64,000 nt of DNA. It comes from Spodoptera frugiperda. Lineage: Eukaryota > Arthropoda > Insecta > Lepidoptera > Noctuidae. A program made the position numbers and the translations under genes. The stretch's first letter is position 1; every line of letters begins with the position of its first letter. The stretch is taken from the NCBI RefSeq assembly GCF_023101765.2, contig NC_064239.1:5008001-5072000 (forward strand), in the 5' to 3' direction. Shown here in pieces: positions 58,619 through 64,000 of this stretch. Under the pieces are notes generated by a model. It made no database searches. It was not told the origin of the DNA and saw only the letters and a list, made by a program, of their open reading frames with translations.

Positions 58619-58812
58619 TAATTGCACGGTCGATGCGGTGGCTGGGCAACTGGCTGCCGTGCAACATATAGCGGGTTCGATTCACGCACGGAGCAACTCT
58701 CTGTGATTTGTGATCCACAAATTGTTGTTTCTGATCTGGGTGTCATGTGCATGTGTATTTGTATGTTTGTAAACTCACCCACGACAAAGGAGAAAATGCA
58801 AGAGTGGGGAAG
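58619..58812 (+). mobile_element. SINE family B, full-length copy
   Basis: ATTGCACGGTCGATGCGGTG, CAACTGGCTGCCGTGCAACA, GCGGGTTCGATTCACGCACG, GATCCACAAATTGTTGTTTC, CATGTGTATTTGTATGTTTG and the tail GACAAAGGAGAAAATGCAAG with GTGGGGAAG and an A-run. Frames on both strands are repeat-borne. Confidence 0.9.
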
Positions 58813-59289
58813 ATTCTAAAAAAAATGTCATACCATTTATACAGATTTGCTGTTTCTTTCCACTTTTTCTAGCTGTTACTTGTTAGCTACAATAGTTATG
58901 ACAAGAATTGGGTCTTATTTTATAAAACTAAGCTATGATCAGACATTATACAAATATTTTTTCTAAATTATACAATCGACTGGCTGGGTCAACGACACCG
59001 CTACCCGTGTAGACATACCTACCTACTATTTATATTATAATAAAATATAATATTTAAACGTAAACATTATTAAAATATACAATTAAATTTAAATATTTAA
59101 TACAAAGTTATATTAATTTAATTATAAATAGATGTTTTCACATCATATAAATTAATATAAATCAATTTTTTATACGTAACGTTATACAAGTAATAAATGT
59201 ACGTAAACTAGCATTATGCTATTGTATGTTAATAATCGGATTATTTAATAGAAAGTTACATAATGTACCTATATTGTTATTATACACTT

Positions 59290-59490
59290 ACTACCTGACC
59301 CGGCAAACGTTGTTTTGTCTTATAAATTATTTCGTCAAAAAATAAATTAAGGGTGAACAACACTTAGGGGTATGGAAAATAGATAGTAGCCGATTCTCAG
59401 ACCTACTGAATAAGCATATATGGTAAAAATCAGTAAGTTCAGAGGAGTACGGTAACTAACATTGTGACATAGACATTGTATATATTAGAT
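59290..59490 (+). repeat. CCTGACCCGGCAAACGTTG dispersed repeat
   Basis: CTACCTGACCCGGCAAACGT, TAGGGGTATGGAAAATAGAT, AGTAGCCGATTCTCAGACCT and GAGTACGGTAACTAACATTG. A widespread lepidopteran repeat type with no coding capacity. Only one copy in this window. Confidence 0.6.
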
Positions 59491-60806
59491 ATTAACATAC
59501 ATATAAAACAATAGGTAGGCACTTATTAAGAAAAAATAAGTACCTATGTACAATTTTGGTGTTCATCAAACAATATGATTTTTGCATTACTTTAATTTGA
59601 ATTTTTGAATTGATTACCTTTGTGTTAAACACAAAATAACTTTGCATAATACGTTATTATGGAAAACACTAGATTTTCTTCTAGTTTCTAAAAGAAAATG
59701 TGAATCCAAAACATTTCAAATCCGTCTATTCAATTATAAATTGCAAACTCCAATAGTCAACAAATAGACCTAGCTCTATTCATGCGAATTTATTTGAATG
59801 CGCAGGAGTGGCGTGATCCCGAACGATGCCGACAAATGACAATCGTGCGCCGATCTCAATATAGAGCACTCATTGTTTGCAATAAAAGGTGACAGGTCGA
59901 GACCTCACCACAGGACAACAATCGAATCCTTTTTAGTGCTAACCTCTTTATCGATTAATATAACTTTATCGGCACTTTCGTATCGATAATTAAATGCAAA
60001 TGTAACTATTTAAGTGTTAATTTATTACTTTGTGAATGTTTGTTTGTGTTATTACAAGGTCTAGGTAATTGTATTTTTTTTTATAGAAATAATTTACTAA
60101 GGCGCTTAATGGATAGGCAGATAAATGCAAAATGTAGCATTTACTTGTCCCTAACAGGTAATACAGATCGAGCCTTCATTGCTTTTATTTCACTTCAATT
60201 TTGGATCTAAACACGATTTTCATAAAGTACCTATTTCTTTGTGCAGTATAATTTAATAAGATTATGATAATTAGTTACGTAGTAAGTAGTTGTAATATTG
60301 TAAATAATTATGTTTTTTTCTAGACTTATACGTACGTTCATACTAATGCATTTGTTAATTTATTTTCAAAATATGTTTTCAATAAAAGAAACATTTAGCA
60401 GGTTTTAAATTTTAGTAGGTTTCAATAATTGGTCCGCAAAATGTTTTTTTAGAAAATACTTTCGTTTTATACTAAAAATTATAATTTTTAATTTAGAGAA
60501 ATTTATAGAATTGTTAATACAGCAAATATCTATTTTATTGTATTTCCATTATTTTCTTGTATAATTTTAAATGACAAATATAGTGTTAGAACAAATGTAA
60601 TTTATTATGCAAATTACATTAACGAGACGTCAATACAAAATTATATGAAAATTAATAAAAAAAAAACTATTATTTCACTAAACACAATAAAAATAACCGT
60701 ACAAACCTTGACATTTTCACTAAACATATTCAAAAACTTATACAATTAATTTCGCATCCGACACACTTTTCACTAAAACCAATACATTTTAAAAAACAAA
60801 ACTTAC
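59491..60806. other. AT-rich flank of the distal candidate promoter
   Basis: Mostly unannotated. One exact TATCGATA (59981-59988), with ATCGATTAA nearby, matches the DREF-type site known from insects. It lies about 900 bases from the candidate promoter and may be chance. Confidence 0.4.
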
Positions 60807-61040
60807 CTGTACTTTTCTTAGAACGATGTATTAGCGCAACTAGTAGTAGAGGGTATCATCCACTCGATATAAGGCCTAGTTGCAGTCAGAGATGATTGAT
60901 GACAAACGCACCGCAGAAGACTGGCAGCTGAATTTCCTCGCGACCGATTATATACAAATGTGATTTCGCTATGATTCGTCGGTGAGACCGCGATCGCGGG
61001 AAGACACGGCGTGCGCGCACCGACCGACGTGACGTCACAC
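60807..61040 (-). promoter_or_regulatory. Candidate distal promoter and 5' noncoding exon of the desaturase
   Basis: On the minus strand: the CRE palindrome TGACGTCA (61030-61037), a GC- and CpG-rich stretch, then TGTATATAAT (60956-60947) as TATA box, followed 25-32 bases on by TTCAGCTG and CCAGTC initiator-like sites (about 60929-60922). The donor AGTACAG|GTAAGT has its exon edge at 60807. This gives a 5' exon of about 115-125 nt. No coding exon on this strand lies nearer than the desaturase acceptor at 52031, so I link it to that gene, implying an 8.8-kb first intron. Minus-strand frames at 60818-61176 are not supported as proteins. It could instead serve an unrelated transcript. Confidence 0.6.
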
Positions 61041-61385
61041 AAGGACTAAGGGTCAAAATACAATCCCTCGTGGTTCTGCTTATCCCAGTACACACTGCAC
61101 TGTTATGTCTTGGTGACCCATCTTGCGTCATTCCTTGATCCATATTTATTATGGAGGCAAAGTCCAGTGTTATCATAACAGATGAACGTGATATGTCACA
61201 AAGTCCATAACCATTGGTGTGATATAAACATTGGAAAATTTATTGAAAATATCGAGGGCGGAAATGGAAAACTAAATGTTTAACTGGATAGTTTAAATGG
61301 TATAAAGTTAATTTACACTCCTAAATCATTAGACTGGAACTTGCTAAACTAATATCAAAATATATTTTTATGCAAATGCACAAAG

Positions 61386-61625
61386 GCCTCGTTGGCCAAA
61401 ATGGTTGCAAGTGCGACTGCCTGGAAAAGGGTCTCGGGTTCGATTCCCGGGTTGGGCTTAGTATTGCTGGGGATTATTCGGTTTTTCGAAAAAAATCTTA
61501 GTAGTAATACGCACGAGTCTCGAAATGTACCAGGTATATATCTCTGGACTTACAACATAAATTGTGAAATGTGGATGTATATTGTACAGTAGCATTACAT
61601 GCCATAATGTGCACCTCTGTCTACT
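61386..61625 (+). mobile_element. SINE family A
   Basis: GCCTCGTTGGCCAAAATGGT, GCGACTGCCTGGAAAAGGGT, CTCGGGTTCGATTCCCGGGT (B-box), TTCGGTTTTTCGAAAAAAAT-like body, GTATATTGTACAGTAGCATT and ATGTGCACCTCTGTCTAC. The last tail block is missing. The frames here are repeat-borne. Confidence 0.88.
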
Positions 61626-61884
61626 AAAAAAAGAACAAATATCTATACAAGGGTTCGTCATCAGCCCGTCCCTGTCCCAGTGTCCTGTTAATCATTGTCC
61701 TCTTGTAACTCCAATAACTTATACTTAATCACATGATCGGCTACAAACTCGTGATTCTTCTAATGTTGCATGTATATGAGCCGTTTGATGGTAAACAGCC
61801 TCTTGCATACGGCTGCGGTAACCGTCTGTCCGTAAACTTTGTTGCTATGTAACTGTTTATACATATTATTATATGTAAATTATA

Positions 61885-62192
61885 TTTTTTTATGGTATAA
61901 GCCGGTAAACGAGTAGACGGATCACCTAATGGTAAGCAATTGGCGCCGCTCATGGACATCCGAAACATCAGAGGCGTTACACGTGGGTTGCCAGCCTTTT
62001 GGGGGTTAGGAATTTAAAGGTTGTTGGGGAATTAGGGATTGGGAAGGGCAGTAGTTAGGCCTCCGGTAACCTCACTCACACAACGAAACACAACGTAAGC
62101 GTTGTTTAACTTCGGTTTTCTGTGAGGCCGTGGTATCACTCCGGTCGAGCCGGCCCATTCGTGCCGAAGCATGGCTCTCCCACACTCATATC
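61885..62192 (+). repeat. Dispersed repeat family D, complete copy
   Basis: ATGGTATAAGCCGGTAAACG, GGATCACCTAATGGTAAGCA, CAGCCTTTTGGGGGTTAGGA, CACAACGTAAGCGTTGTTTA, GTGGTATCACTCCGGTCGAG and GTGCCGAAGCATGGCTCTCC. It shows the full order head-block-core-tail and serves as the reference for the family. Confidence 0.85.
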
Positions 62193-62481
62193 TGTGTTTA
62201 AAATTTTTGTTTTAATTTTAATGCGTTAACTTTTATTTCAGTTACAGCAATTGGTTGTCAACCGCAGTAATTTAATAAATCAATCTCTTACAAAAAATAT
62301 TATTTTATCTCATCCAATACAAAATTAATGACTTATATTTCGATAGACACTATCTCACAACAAGACTGATAAAATCATGTATGACAAAAGATCTGCAGCT
62401 TATATTTACGCACCCTTATCACTCAACTTCACTGTGATCCATACCGACTAGCCATTTTTTATACAATGGCTACGAAAAATT
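62193..62481. other. Intergenic, nothing recognised
   Basis: AT-rich; no feature supported. Confidence 0.5.
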
Positions 62482-62523
62482 GTCTGTCTCGTTGATCAAG
62501 TGGTCACAAGCGTGACTATCGAG

Positions 62524-63078
62524 TTAGGGTGCCTTTTTACCAGAGATGTGATATGCTACATTGCTGTGGATGCGTTAAGCTTCTACCAATCATATTCATT
62601 AGTGTGTATCAATACAATATGTATATAGCTTAGCATTGGTGGAAACAGACTCAGCTAAGACATGCTTTTTATATGAAAAGATATGTGCTATGGATGGCTT
62701 CTCTACTATCGATACATTTCAGACTCGTGCTGCGTATCTTCCTCCGCTTTTCGGCACATCTACTTTTCGGCGGTGCATCTTCGCACAGCTACATAGCTTA
62801 ACTTAAGCTATGCTGCTTAAGTATCAGTAGAAACGGTCACATAGTTTTACAGCTTAGCTATTACATCTTATCTCGAGCTGCGACAACGTAAAAGGTTACC
62901 GGGTCTCCGGCTCAAAGTAGGAGAAGGAATGGTTTTTAGTCAGTAAGAGTCTGACACTTTCTCCCGCCTCAATCAAGGCGGGAGAAGTAATTGAATGATT
63001 TTCCCCCTCAAAAGAAAAAATAGCTATTACATCTTCGTAATATAGCTACGTAGCACATCTCTGGTGACAAAGCAAGGG
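62524..63078 (+). mobile_element. MITE family F, copy 3, carrying a LINE tail insert
   Basis: The ends are GTGCCTTTTTACCAGAGATG-like and CACATCTCTGGTGACAAAGC. The interior matches 12524-12879 and 19951-20255. The segment AGCTTAGCTATTACATCTTA is interrupted at about 62875 and resumes with TAGCTATTACATCTTCGTAA at about 63021, leaving TAGCTATTACATCT on both sides of the insert. Confidence 0.82.
62886..63020 (+). mobile_element. R1-like LINE 3' tail inserted into MITE F
   Basis: AACGTAAAAGGTTACCGGGT, CTCCGGCTCAAAGTAGGAGA, ATGGTTTTTAGTCAGTAAGA, CGCCTCAATCAAGGCGGGAG and CCCCCTCAAAAGAAAAAA. It is closest to the 3' UTR of the LINE at 43710-44470 (both have AACGTAAAAGGTTACCGGG). It is bounded by a duplicated TAGCTATTACATCT of the host MITE, a plausible target-site duplication of about 14 bases. 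Confidence 0.82.
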
Positions 63079-63110
63079 GATCTCGGGTTCAATGGAATTG
63101 CCAGACAAAG

Positions 63111-63834
63111 AGGATATACCCATTTGTTTTTTTTTAATTTAGAAATTTCTTAGTATGCAGTTATAGATCCCTTATACTTCAGTGTCTAATGATTACTAGT
63201 TATTACATTGGACTATTATATATTATACCTGGTGAAAAATGACCAGTAGGTATATTGTACTGAATATGAGAAACCGCATGCTCTTCAGAAATTAAAATGT
63301 GTGACGTAATTTAATGTTATGCATGAAATATGAAAATATGTATGTAATATTTCTCAGCCTTTATACTCGTATTAACATAATATTTTATTATTTATAATGC
63401 TATTTGACATATATTTGGATTATGAGCATTAATTACCTAGGTACTAGTATTTAAAATTCATAATCTAAATGCAAACAGGTATGTATTTAATATACCCACG
63501 ACACGGGAGAAAATTCTAGAGTGAAGCAATGTTTCTTTTGAATAAATACACGTTTATACCTATTGGAATAACTGCTATAATACGATAATCACAAACACAT
63601 GTACTGTAGTCTTTTTGGATTTGTTTTAAATCTGTCTCTCTATTTACCAATCAATAACTTGTAGGGTACCTAATATAATTCAATCAAGCAGAATGTCCTC
63701 AAAATATATTGAAACCATCCATCACCCGGTGGTCGGCTAAAATGGTTCCACTGTAATCTTTTTGCGTATTTTTTAAAGTGGCAATATTAATCACCTAATT
63801 TTAATACATACAATACATATACTCGTATATAACC
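63111..63834. other. Intergenic with a SINE B tail fragment
   Basis: About 63476-63530 carries the family B tail (CCCACGACACGGGAGAAAAT, TCTAGAGTGAAGCAATG). Nothing else recognised. Confidence 0.5.
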
Positions 63835-63895
63835 TCACGCCTGTCTCCCATTAGGGTAGACAGCAGAGACTATTCAACGCCAATTGCCAAATTTA
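63835..63895 (-). mobile_element. LINE ORF 3' end remnant, family H (minus)
   Basis: The complement reads GGCAATTGGCGTTGAATAGT, CTCTGCTGTCTACCCTAATG and GGAGACAGGCGTGAGGTTAT. This fits a diverged form of the NWRSIVSAYPYGRQA-stop consensus. Confidence 0.62.
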
Positions 63896-64000
63896 ATGTG
63901 CATAGTTTTTGTACTAAACGTTTTGCAAATGACGTTAAGTTAAAAATAAATATACATAATATTACGCGTAATATATTCAATTATTTTTAGCGTACGACGT

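Larger units (their letters stand above)
62482..63110 (+). mobile_element. SINE family A interrupted by a MITE
   Basis: The left piece (62482-62523) is TGTCTCGTTGATCAAGTGGT with CACAAGCGTGACTATCGAGT. The right piece (about 63079-63110) resumes GGGGATCTCGGGTTCAATGG, exactly where a family A head would continue. MITE F (62524-63078) lies between. Confidence 0.72.

Noticed and set aside
58425..58819. Frames of 65-97 aa on both strands
   Set aside because: They lie within or across a SINE B copy.
60818..61176. Minus-strand frames of 74 and 96 aa in GC-rich DNA
   Set aside because: The GC-rich stretch is better explained as promoter plus 5' exon (TATA, CRE, donor). The frames run through the TATA box and have no motif.
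61386..61460. tRNA-like sequences with a GGTTCGATTCC B-box (here and in other SINE A and B copies)
   Set aside because: They do not fold as complete tRNAs and each is followed by the SINE body. They are SINE heads and not tRNA genes.

Overview
The window is AT-rich insect nuclear DNA. It is almost certainly from a moth, most likely a noctuid. The evidence is a spliced acyl-CoA delta-9 desaturase carrying the lepidopteran NPVE signature, GT-AG introns, and a dense population of lepidopteran-type SINEs, MITEs, non-autonomous Helitrons and 5'-truncated LINEs. No bacterial operon, CRISPR array or phage feature is visible. Family names are given from memory of motifs; nothing was searched.

Layout. 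0-32 kb: no host gene that I can support. It opens with a telomere-like 11-bp tandem repeat and then holds scattered repeats, including a CR1/Jockey-type LINE remnant near 5.5-6.7 kb and a complete small Helitron at 31.3 kb. 32.2-38.6 kb: a minus-strand class A peptide-type GPCR. Three exons are well supported, giving TM1-TM7 in frame. A fourth exon at 32.2 kb is a plausible C-terminal tail. Its introns are loaded with SINE and MITE copies. 38.6-46 kb: intergenic, with two LINE C-terminal fragments; one is an R1-like CCHC fragment whose 3' tail recurs as short repeats across the window. 46.2-52.0 kb: the desaturase, minus strand, four coding exons, 354 aa, every splice junction in phase. 52-61 kb: upstream of the desaturase ATG, with two separate TATA-plus-donor candidate 5' noncoding exons near 54.9 kb and 60.9 kb. 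The second is GC-rich with a CRE palindrome. 61-64 kb: repeats, including a three-level nested insertion.

The two host genes share a strand but nothing suggests they act together. The desaturase would make palmitoleic and oleic acyl-CoA at the ER. The receptor would signal through a G protein at the plasma membrane in response to an unidentified ligand.

Most of the remaining structure belongs to about ten repeat families, labelled A-J in the entries. A: tRNA-like SINE ending near a GGGATAAAAGGCGTGACG motif. B: tRNA-like SINE with a CGCACGGAGCAACTC core. C: SINE with a GGGTTCGAAACCT box. D: about 300-bp repeat with an AACGC(T/A)TGCGTT-like core. E: about 115-bp palindromic MITE. F: MITE with TIR GTGCTTTTCCACCAGAGATG. 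G: Helitrons. H: LINE ORF end ending near ACAGGCGTGA. I: MITE with long TIRs starting CACGGTTTACT. J: R1-like LINE 3' tail. I found no convincing novel biological system. The most useful leads are the desaturase's candidate alternative promoters and the unclassified receptor.
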